Origin: Flavisolibacter sp. | GTDB lineage: Bacteria > Bacteroidota > Bacteroidia > Chitinophagales > Chitinophagaceae | Assembly (NCBI GenBank): GCA_025936195.1 | Contig: JAICTW010000173.1 | Coordinates: 1-6,323, forward strand | Direction of reading: 5' to 3' | Length of the DNA: 6,323 nucleotides | Part shown: one piece after another, positions 1 through 4,765 of the stretch | How positions within the stretch are numbered: position 1 is the first letter of the stretch | Layout: each line of letters opens with the position of its first letter | The notes under the pieces: model-generated | Seen by the model: only the letters and a program-made list of their open reading frames with translations | The model's database searches: none | What the model was told of the DNA's origin: nothing | Translations under genes and position numbers: made by a program

Positions 1-1
1 C

Positions 2-895
2 AACAATAAAGTTCACCTTAGCAAAACAGATAGTACCGGTACCGTAAGCCGTGATTTTACTTCAGATGGAAGTCCTGTAGTGGCACACGTGCCGCAGATG
101 TACAGTCTTTATGAATTGTATTTTGCCGCCGCTATGAAGCAGGCAGCATCGAAGCCCGGCACTTCGGTGAAGCTACGGCAGTTTTATATTGACCGTGAGT
201 TCGACCACTTTCCATTAGGCCATGCCACCGTAAAAATTGTGGACGGCGACAAGGCAGAAATTACACACGACTGGCTTTCCGGAACAGGAGAAGCAACAAT
301 GGATTCCAGCTATCATCTGTTAACTTATTCAGGCAACCGAACCACCTACAAAGTGCAGGTAAAACGGCTTAACAATTTGCCGGATATAAAAACTATCGCT
401 GACCGGTTTACTCTCACCGAAGCAAAAAACGGCAATGTCAAATCATTGAGTGTTCGCGACACCGTTCACACACAAATTAGTAATGCGGTATTCACTGTTG
501 ATTATGGCAGGCCATTGATGCGGGGACGCGGCTTGTTGGGTGATGTAATACCTTATGACCATGTATGGCGTACCGGGGCGAATGCGGCAACGCAGTTTAC
601 CACCTCAGCACCGATAAAGTTGGCAGGATTGCAAGTGCCTGCCGGAACCTACACTTTGTGGACGGTTCCATATACCAACGGAGTTGATCTCATTGTGAAC
701 AAACAGTTCGGACAATGGGGAACGGAGTACCGTAGCTCGATGAACCTGGGCACGGCGAGGATGATTTCAGAAATCGTTTCTATCCCGGTGGAACAGTTTA
801 CAATTTCTATAGTGTCCAACAATGCAAGTAATGGTGTGCTTGTGATGGAATGGGATTCATTCAAATGGACAGCGCCGATAGAAGTGCAGAAATAG
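2..895 (+). CDS. DUF2911-domain protein, 5' end outside the window
   Basis: The frame is open from the first complete codon at 2 to TAG at 893-895, giving 297 visible residues. The GTG at 80 is only an internal codon, so the true start lies before the window. The C-terminal half (about nt 470-890) is a DUF2911 domain. It has a GRP motif near nt 505, then PYDHVWRTGANAAT at 551-592, a PAGTYTLW stretch and a GQWG motif, all matching the paralogue at 1627-2160. The N-terminal half (nt 2 to about 460) is a separate beta-rich region containing LLTYSGNRTTY, with no name I can give. DUF2911 proteins are common in Bacteroidota, usually exported, and of unknown biochemical role. An export signal would lie outside the window and cannot be seen. 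No terminator follows directly; the first clear one on this strand is 540 nt downstream. The family call is firm, the function unknown. Confidence 0.9.
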   Translation, partial: NNKVHLSKTDSTGTVSRDFTSDGSPVVAHVPQMYSLYELYFAAAMKQAASKPGTSVKLRQFYIDREFDHFPLGHATVKIVDGDKAEITHDWLSGTGEATMDSSYHLLTYSGNRTTYKVQVKRLNNLPDIKTIADRFTLTEAKNGNVKSLSVRDTVHTQISNAVFTVDYGRPLMRGRGLLGDVIPYDHVWRTGANAATQFTTSAPIKLAGLQVPAGTYTLWTVPYTNGVDLIVNKQFGQWGTEYRSSMNLGTARMISEIVSIPVEQFTISIVSNNASNGVLVMEWDSFKWTAPIEVQK

Positions 896-1195
896 AAAGC
901 TTGTTTATTTCTTTCGATTCTTCCTCTTATATGTGGAATCTGTGAAGGTTTATCAGGAATGGCAGAATCCCGGGTTGGTCGGCTGGCTCTCCCTTATCAA
1001 AGCCCATGCTGTCCTATGGCTGATGCATGGTAATAGTATGAAATAGACGCTTTCATAGCCTTTATAAGGAATGCTCCCTTAAACTGCGGCTACGGACGAT
1101 CAAGAATTTTCCAACGTTCATCGGATGTCTGCTAACGTTTATCGAACAGATTTCCATTGGGAAACAAAACAGTACAAATTTGTATCAGCAACTAA
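896..1195. other. Intergenic stretch without a supportable gene
   Basis: No reading frame here has a convincing start, family signature or leader. The best short frame runs from GTG 933 to TAG 1046 (37 residues). It carries a tryptophan- and leucine-rich segment that looks membrane-like, but it has no ATG start and the frame is open only by continuing antiphase through the end of the upstream gene. I see no tRNA-like fold, no terminator hairpin and no clear TTTG / TAnnTTTG promoter pair. It may be 3' untranslated sequence of the DUF2911 gene or remnant DNA. Confidence 0.5.
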
Positions 1196-1355
1196 GAAAA
1201 ACCAATCCAACTCCGAAGAAAAACGATCCATTCTGAAAAACCATCCCGATAGTTATCGGGGCCAACTCCTAAGAAAAAACCAAAAGAAAACCCAATCGTC
1301 CGGAAAACCAATCCAGTATTCGAAGAAAGATCACTAATCCTTGAAAACCAAATTT
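1196..1355 (+). repeat. A/C-rich zone of degenerate GAAAACCAAtCC repeats
   Basis: The plus strand is strongly biased to A and C. A motif close to GAAAAMCCAATCC recurs at 1196, 1235, 1273, 1286, 1303 and 1343; four of the intervals (counting 1273 to 1303 as one) are 39, 38, 30 and 40 nt. A longer unit, CCAACTCCKAAGAAAAA, occurs at 1207-1223 and again at 1262-1278 with 16 of 17 bases identical. A 70-codon frame (1125-1337) spans most of the zone. Its product is dominated by Lys, Ser, Gln and Asn, which follows from the A/C-rich composition, so I do not call it a gene. The zone lies 80 nt before a strong terminator on the same strand, so it could be transcribed as poorly structured RNA. Function unknown. 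Confidence 0.5.
1245..1260. repeat. Short palindrome CCCGATAGTTATCGGG
   Basis: The arms CCCGATA (1245-1251) and TATCGGG (1254-1260) are perfect complements; as RNA the likely fold is a 6-bp stem with an AGTT loop. From memory, closely similar GATAGCTATC-centred palindromes are frequent between genes in many Bacteroidota genomes, so this may be one member of a dispersed family. There is no T-run after it, so it is not a terminator. Confidence 0.5.
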
Positions 1356-1401
1356 TAAATCCAGGTCTTATGTAAAAATCTGTCGGGCAAAACTATAATC
1401 T

Positions 1402-1463
1402 ATCCCTTTGAAGCGAATCCTCCTGACAAAATATTGAACCCTCGCAAGAGGGTTTTTTCTTTA
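1402..1463 (+). repeat. Copy A of a duplicated terminator module
   Basis: The block from CCTGACAAA (1422) to the end of the T-run (1463) matches 3629-3672 in about 39 of 44 aligned columns, including a TATTGAA stretch, the CCCTCG arm and an identical TTTTTTCTTTA tail. A weaker shared segment, ATCC(C)TTTGAA, precedes it by 9 nt here and by 12 nt in the other copy. Both copies are on the plus strand. Similarity extends outside the hairpin, so this is more than two terminators with convergent stems. Confidence 0.6.
1437..1462 (+). terminator. Rho-independent terminator
   Basis: The stem is AACCCTC (1437-1443) with GAGGGTT (1448-1454), closed by a GCAA tetraloop and followed by TTTTCTTT. A GNRA loop, a G+C-rich core and a T-tail make a strong plus-strand terminator. 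The only gene upstream on this strand is the DUF2911 gene ending at 895, so it ends either a very long 3' untranslated region or a separate non-coding transcript from the repeat zone. On the minus strand the hairpin lacks a T-run. Confidence 0.85.
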
Positions 1464-1571
1464 CTGTGAATTGATTTTATGTAGAGGATTGCTTATCATT
1501 TTTTAATCACGTTTCAAAGTTCTATAGCGTTTTACCAGCACAATAGAATGCAGAGCCGAAGCCTGTTACAG

Positions 1572-1606
1572 AAAAACAAAAAAGCCGCACACTAAGTGTG
1601 AGGCTT
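1572..1606 (-). terminator. Terminator of the small DUF2911 gene
   Basis: Read on the minus strand, AAGCC and CACAC arms pair with GTGTG and GGCTT around a 3-nt loop, with one G/A mismatch between the two stem halves (1582-1606). The stem is followed by a T-rich tract interrupted by a single G. It begins about 20 nt after the stop codon of the 1627-2160 gene, exactly where a terminator for that gene is expected. Confidence 0.9.
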
Positions 1607-1626
1607 ACTCTTTTAACCACTTTAAA

Positions 1627-2160
1627 TTATTTTATTTTTACCGGCACTTCCAGATTTTCCCAAACCAATGCAAATCCATCATCATTGATCAAGTAAGCCA
1701 TTCGTTCATTAAAGCTTTTTGATTTTTTAGGTTTTACATTTACACGCACTACATCTTTTGCGGGATCTTCTGTAGTGGAACCATCTCTTTTAATTCCCCA
1801 CTGGCCTGTTTCAGAATTAAAAATGATTGTCCATTCCTTTTCACCGGGAATTGCATACAGGCTATATTTTCCGGCAGGCAAAGATTTCCCTTCTACTTTA
1901 ATATCCTTGTCTGTTTGAAATACAGTAGCCTTGTTGGCGCCTGCCCTCCAAACTTTATCGTAGGGAACCAGTTCGCCCCAGATCTTTCTTCCTTTTACTC
2001 CGGGACTGCTGTAATCAATAGTAATAGTGGCTCCGTGCACCTTGCCGGTTGCCGTTGCGGCAGGACTGGCAGGTGGATTACCCTGTGCCCAAACAGAAGA
2101 AGACAGAAGCATTCCGGCTACTGCCAGAATAAGGCTTTGCATGATGGTTATTCTTTTCAT
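1627..2160 (-). CDS. Secreted DUF2911-domain protein
   Basis: This 177-residue protein has a typical Sec signal peptide: a basic start (MKR), a hydrophobic core through about residue 20, and a probable cleavage after VWA at residue 25. A Pro/Ala-rich linker to about residue 38 precedes one DUF2911 domain (about 40-177). Recognisable motifs are KGRKIWG (56-62), PYDKVWRAGANKAT (66-79), LPAGKYSLY (94-102), GQWG (119-122) and a KDVVRVNV strand (135-142). It corresponds to the C-terminal half of the protein at 2-895, so this is the single-domain form of the family. It is probably periplasmic or outer-membrane facing; the biochemical role of DUF2911 is not established. It has its own promoter (2199-2231) and terminator (1572-1606), so it is monocistronic. 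The start ATG gives the intact signal peptide, which supports it. Confidence 0.93.
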   Translation of the reverse strand: MKRITIMQSLILAVAGMLLSSSVWAQGNPPASPAATATGKVHGATITIDYSSPGVKGRKIWGELVPYDKVWRAGANKATVFQTDKDIKVEGKSLPAGKYSLYAIPGEKEWTIIFNSETGQWGIKRDGSTTEDPAKDVVRVNVKPKKSKSFNERMAYLINDDGFALVWENLEVPVKIK

Positions 2161-2198
2161 GGCGATTGTAGTTTCGTTGCTAAAAGTTTTTGTTCCAA

Positions 2199-2231
2199 TA
2201 AAGTTAAGCGATTTGGTAGCAGACCTTCAAA
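2199..2231 (-). promoter_or_regulatory. Bacteroidota-type promoter for the small DUF2911 gene
   Basis: On the minus strand, TTTG (2228-2231) and TAACTTTA (2199-2206) are separated by 21 nt. The phylum's consensus is TTTG, about 19-21 nt, then TAnnTTTG, so this matches in spacing and in all bases except the last of the -7 box. Transcription would start near 2192, about 30 nt before the ATG at 2160. The leader has no Shine-Dalgarno sequence, as is usual in this phylum. Confidence 0.65.
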
Positions 2232-2350
2232 AGAAAAAAACGGATTTCGACCGGTTATCCTAATTGTTGAGCACCGCGGATATAATTTTAGCGGGTGATC
2301 GCAGGGTTATACAAGGCCGAAGAAACGTTATCCTTTCAAGCCATCCTGTG

Positions 2351-3526
2351 CTATTGCATGCTTTCTTTCAGTTGGTGATAGTCGAGACCATTGAAAATAT
2401 TTATTGTTGCTTGCTGGAGATAATCCAGGTCTGTTTCAAAAGCCATTGTAGGCCAGCTATAATAAACAGTGATCAGTTGCACCAGAGGTGAATTAGAAGA
2501 TTTGTTGTAATATCCGGGATTTATCCTGGTCAGCATAACTCCTTCTTTCTGACCCGAAGGCACCAATTGTTCAAAGCCTCCGAATTCGTCACTCCGTTTA
2601 TTGTAATCTAACCGGGCGGGTGCAGTTGCTTCCGATGGCGACATGGCATTTATTGTCTGCTGTAAATGTGTTATTTTTTGTCGGAAGACTTCTTTTTCCG
2701 CTTCCAGTTTTTTTATCTGGTCTTCCATTGTAACTACTGCTTTTTGCAATGTTTCCTTCACAGATTGATAAAGCGGATCAGAACTGTTTTTTCGTGTTTC
2801 TACAATTTCCTTCTTCTCATCCACAATTTGTGTTTCATCATCTTTAATGCGGTAGTTATTTCGTGCAATGAGGAATTGTAAAAATTCTTTGCGTGTTAAC
2901 GGGATCAGCAGAGGCTTGCTGTTTGCTTTGATAATCCGGATTGGCGAATTGGGCACATTATTGGAAACATAGGGGAAACCATAATTTTTGAAATTAATCT
3001 CTATATAATCTGCTGTGGAATCGGTTACCGGCAATTGCTCAAAAAACAAAGGGAAATTCACCTTGTAGCATTCACTCCAGAAGTTTCCTAACTGGTCAAA
3101 AAAACGATCGAAGGAATTGAGCTCAAGATAAAAATCGGTTCCATCCTGCGATTTTTTTAGTTTGCCGGTTTGCCGGTCATGCACTAAGTATCTGAAGTAG
3201 CAAACAATCTCTGAAAAAGGCACAGATTCTTTATGGCTCAGCGAAAGGCGGTTGATTACAATATGCGGCTCTGCATCAAACCCCCTTGGAGGGTTCAGTT
3301 GTGGTAAACGGTATAATTCAGCATATATTTTATTGATGGTCTTTTCCAAAGAAGAAGCCCTGGTGCCGGACAACTCTTTGAAGCTATGAATATAGCTGGC
3401 GGCGTGATCATCTTTTATCAATTTACCGGCTACATTTTCCGCATGTACCGTTTTGGTTTGAGCTAGTACAATTATTCCAGACAATAACAGTACTGACAAA
3501 AAAAGCAGATTTTTGAAACAGACCAT
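2351..3526 (-). CDS. Exported coiled-coil protein of unknown function
   Basis: I do not recognise this 391-residue protein. It has a clear signal peptide (Leu/Ile-rich core at about 6-21, cleavage probably after VLA at 22). Residues 30-220 form a mixed alpha/beta region rich in aromatic residues, without a motif I can name. Residues 225-252 are charged and polar. Residues 253-295 form a strong coiled coil (KETLQKAV, then MEDQIKKLEAEKEVFRQKI). A 95-residue C-terminal part contains GGFEQLVPSGQKEGVM and VQLITVYYSWPTM. There is no lipobox cysteine (the sequence at the site is VLAQT) and no second membrane span, so it is probably periplasmic or secreted. It lies 190 nt before the DUF2911 gene on the same strand, but that gene has its own promoter and I see no terminator between them, so co-transcription is open. 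I found no convincing promoter upstream; the sequence TAAATTAG just before the ATG resembles a -7 box but would leave almost no leader. Confidence 0.88.
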   Translation of the reverse strand: MVCFKNLLFLSVLLLSGIIVLAQTKTVHAENVAGKLIKDDHAASYIHSFKELSGTRASSLEKTINKIYAELYRLPQLNPPRGFDAEPHIVINRLSLSHKESVPFSEIVCYFRYLVHDRQTGKLKKSQDGTDFYLELNSFDRFFDQLGNFWSECYKVNFPLFFEQLPVTDSTADYIEINFKNYGFPYVSNNVPNSPIRIIKANSKPLLIPLTRKEFLQFLIARNNYRIKDDETQIVDEKKEIVETRKNSSDPLYQSVKETLQKAVVTMEDQIKKLEAEKEVFRQKITHLQQTINAMSPSEATAPARLDYNKRSDEFGGFEQLVPSGQKEGVMLTRINPGYYNKSSNSPLVQLITVYYSWPTMAFETDLDYLQQATINIFNGLDYHQLKESMQ

Positions 3527-3606
3527 ACCGCTAATTTAAGGCTTTCGATTTTTTATGGTTTCCAGGCCTCCTTAATTGGCAGCTTCTTTCGAGAGTTCGC
3601 AGTAAC

Positions 3607-3672
3607 ATCCTTTGAATGCAGCCCTCATCCTGACAAATTTATTGAAACCCTCGAAGGAGGGTTTTTTCTTTA
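3607..3672 (+). repeat. Copy B of a duplicated terminator module
   Basis: This is the second copy of the module at 1402-1463: ATCCTTTGAA, then CCTGACAAA (3629), TATTGAA, an 8-bp hairpin and the same TTTTTTCTTTA tail. Relative to copy A it has two extra bases and about three substitutions, two of them in the hairpin loop. It lies between the start of one minus-strand gene (3526) and the end of another (3688), so no plus-strand gene precedes it. Confidence 0.6.
3645..3671 (+). terminator. Orphan Rho-independent terminator
   Basis: The stem is AAACCCTC (3645-3652) with GAGGGTTT (3657-3664) and a GAAG loop, followed by TTTCTTT. The T-run is on the plus strand, where there is no upstream gene for about 2.7 kb (the nearest ends at 895). 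It may end a short non-coding RNA from within 3527-3640, or stop antisense transcription. On the minus strand the same stem sits 16 nt past the zinc-finger gene and could serve it weakly, though the sequence after the stem there is CAATAAATTT rather than a T-run. Confidence 0.75.
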
Positions 3673-3687
3673 TGGTACCCATAATCC

Positions 3688-4062
3688 TCAACTATCTGCC
3701 TTTCTTCTCACAATCAAAAACCAATCATGCCCCAGCGACAAATACCCATACTCATAACAAAACACATAAGTGTCTCCTTTTTGGTTCGTATAATTATGGG
3801 TAAAGTATTTGAAACTAAAACCCTGATTTAAAAACCTTTCCTTTGGTTGCTTTGCCATCTTCTCTTCACCAAGCATCGTTTCCAAAATTCGGCGGTTCTT
3901 AATTAAGGCATTGTTGATATTTCTTACAATTGGGCCATTGGCTGATTTCAATTGATTGTTGTAAGCATTGCGACAATAGTCATTACAAAATTTTTTGTCG
4001 GCTCGTCCATTCAGGGTTTTATCGCAGTAAAGACATTTTTTGGTAGCAGTGGCCTGGAGCAT
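3688..4062 (-). CDS. Small zinc-finger protein (CxxC...CxxxC), divergent from ssb
   Basis: This 124-residue protein has four N-terminal cysteines, C10-x2-C13 and C26-x3-C30, in the context KKCLYCDKTLNGRADKKFCNDYC. That is a small treble-clef or ribbon-like zinc site. The motif is followed by RNAYNNQ (31-37) and a basic segment VRNINNALIKNRRIL (46-60), which suggests a helix that could touch nucleic acid. The C-terminal half (75-124) is aromatic-rich (FSFKYFTHNYTN, YVFCYEYGY) and ends in a basic stretch. I recall proteins with this N-terminus as conserved hypotheticals in Bacteroidota; none that I know has an assigned function. The start at 4062 leaves nine residues before the first zinc cysteine and is the only suitable ATG. 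The gene is divergent from ssb with 180 nt between the two starts. There is no signal peptide, so it is cytoplasmic. Confidence 0.88.
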   Translation of the reverse strand: MLQATATKKCLYCDKTLNGRADKKFCNDYCRNAYNNQLKSANGPIVRNINNALIKNRRILETMLGEEKMAKQPKERFLNQGFSFKYFTHNYTNQKGDTYVFCYEYGYLSLGHDWFLIVRRKADS

Positions 4063-4075
4063 GAAAATCTTTTCT

Positions 4076-4107
4076 ACAAGTTAATCAATTCTCTATCCGT
4101 GTACAAA
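4076..4107 (-). promoter_or_regulatory. Possible promoter of the zinc-finger gene
   Basis: On the minus strand, TTTG (4104-4107) is followed after 20 nt by TAACTTGT (4076-4083), an imperfect match to TAnnTTTG with the correct spacing. It would start transcription near 4069, leaving a leader of only a few bases before the ATG at 4062. The TTTG box lies inside the phased array, so a protein bound there would compete with RNA polymerase. Confidence 0.35.
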
Positions 4108-4152
4108 CGACTACAAACGGTTATATCCGAAAACATACGACTAATAACCGAC
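4097..4152. promoter_or_regulatory. 10-bp phased array in the zinc-finger/ssb divergent gap
   Basis: Units beginning [AC]CG occur at 4097, 4107, 4117, 4127 and 4137, exactly 10 bp apart, with a sixth CCG at 4148 (11 bp). The seventh base of each of the first five units is A, and most have T or A at position six. ACGACTA is repeated exactly at 4107-4113 and 4137-4143. An inverted repeat is superimposed: CGGTTAT (4118-4124) with ATAACCG (4144-4150). Spacing by one helical turn places every unit on the same face of the DNA, as expected for cooperative protein binding or curved DNA. The region lies upstream of both divergent genes and could control either or both. The binding protein is unknown. 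Confidence 0.5.
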
Positions 4153-4171
4153 TGCGGCTTTTTAGTAAGTA

Positions 4172-4179
4172 CATCTTTG
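4172..4179 (+). promoter_or_regulatory. Possible -7 box of ssb
   Basis: CATCTTTG differs from TAnnTTTG only at its first base. Transcription would start near 4187, about 55 nt before the ssb ATG. I find no TTTG at the expected -33 position, so support is weak. The following leader is A-rich, with no Shine-Dalgarno site. Confidence 0.25.
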
Positions 4180-4242
4180 TTCCGTCAATCGCAAACAAGG
4201 TTGACTGAGATAACAATATTTAAAAAAGTAAAACTTAAAGTT

Positions 4243-4587
4243 ATGTATGCACTTAAAAACAAAGTTCAGTTGATTGGTAATTTGGGACAAAATCCTGAGA
4301 TCAAAACATTCGACGGCGGCAAAAAAATGGCAAAGTTCAGTCTTGCTACCAGCGAAACTTATCGCAATGCAAAAGGAGAAAAGATCAAAGAAACACAATG
4401 GCATAATCTGGTTGCCTGGGGCAAAGTTGCTGAGATTGTAGAAAAATATTTAGCCAAAGGATCGGAAGTAGCTATCGAAGGCAAGCTCACAAGCGGCAGC
4501 TATAGCGATAAGGACGGCAATAAAAAGCACTTTACAGAGGTTCATGTAAATGAGCTGTTGATGTTGGGTGAAAAGACCTCTAAGTAG
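4243..4587 (+). CDS. ssb: Single-stranded DNA-binding protein, short form
   Basis: The 114-residue product binds and protects single-stranded DNA in replication, recombination and repair. It is essentially a bare OB fold: VQLIGNLGQNPEIK (8-21), a KMAKFSLAT strand (28-36), ETQWHNLVAWGKVAEIVEKYLAKGSEVAIEGKL (50-82) and FTEVHVNELLMLG (97-109). W53 aligns with E. coli W54 and W59 with E. coli F60; Y87 stands where E. coli has W88. The protein ends GEKTSK. The Gly/Gln-rich linker and acidic DDIPF-like tip of longer SSBs, which recruit partner proteins, are absent, and the natural stop at 4585-4587 shows this is not truncation by the window. The start at 4243 is chosen because MYALKNKVQLIGNLG is the normal SSB beginning; the frame is open further upstream only as a shadow of the opposite-strand gene. 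A strong terminator follows 20 nt after the stop. Confidence 0.96.
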   Translation: MYALKNKVQLIGNLGQNPEIKTFDGGKKMAKFSLATSETYRNAKGEKIKETQWHNLVAWGKVAEIVEKYLAKGSEVAIEGKLTSGSYSDKDGNKKHFTEVHVNELLMLGEKTSK

Positions 4588-4607
4588 TGTTCATTGTTTC
4601 CTCTTGT

Positions 4608-4640
4608 GCTGGTGATGGGTTCTTCATCACCAGCTTTTCT
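4608..4640 (+). terminator. ssb terminator
   Basis: A perfect 10-bp stem, GCTGGTGATG (4608-4617) with CATCACCAGC (4625-4634), has a 7-nt loop and a TTTTCT tail. It begins 20 nt past the ssb stop and separates ssb from the helicase gene on the same strand, so the two are probably mostly separate transcripts. Confidence 0.9.
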
Positions 4641-4765
4641 GCGTTATATTCTTACAGGTGCAATAAGCTTTTGTTCTTCATGATGAAGAGAGATATGGGC
4701 GGTGTTTAAAATCATCTTAATTCATTTTACAAAAGCCTTGCTGCATCGCTATTTAAGCTATTTTT
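4641..4765 (+). other. ssb-helicase intergenic gap
   Basis: These 125 nt hold a TCTTCA/TGAAGA inverted repeat (4675-4689, 3-nt loop) with no T-run, and the weak promoter-like pair described with the helicase. No gene is visible. Confidence 0.4.

Noticed and set aside
1125..1337. A 70-residue Lys/Ser/Gln/Asn-rich open frame on the plus strand.
   Set aside because: The composition is what any A/C-rich repeat zone would give, the frame spans a palindrome and near-repeats, and there is no promoter or family match.
2264..2350. A terminator for the coiled-coil gene was looked for in the gap after its stop.
   Set aside because: No stem with a T-run on the minus strand could be found; only short imperfect complements are present.
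1915..2491. Several plus-strand frames opposite the DUF2911 and coiled-coil genes.
   Set aside because: They are antisense to well-supported genes, have no family features, and cover the DUF2911 promoter.
3952..4242. An upstream in-frame extension of ssb by 97 codons.
   Set aside because: It overlaps the zinc-finger gene on the other strand and does not resemble any SSB N-terminus; the MYALKNKVQLIGN start at 4243 is the family's normal beginning.
4675..4689. The TCTTCA/TGAAGA inverted repeat as a second terminator or operator.
   Set aside because: It is only 6 bp, A/T-rich, without a T-run, and easily expected by chance.
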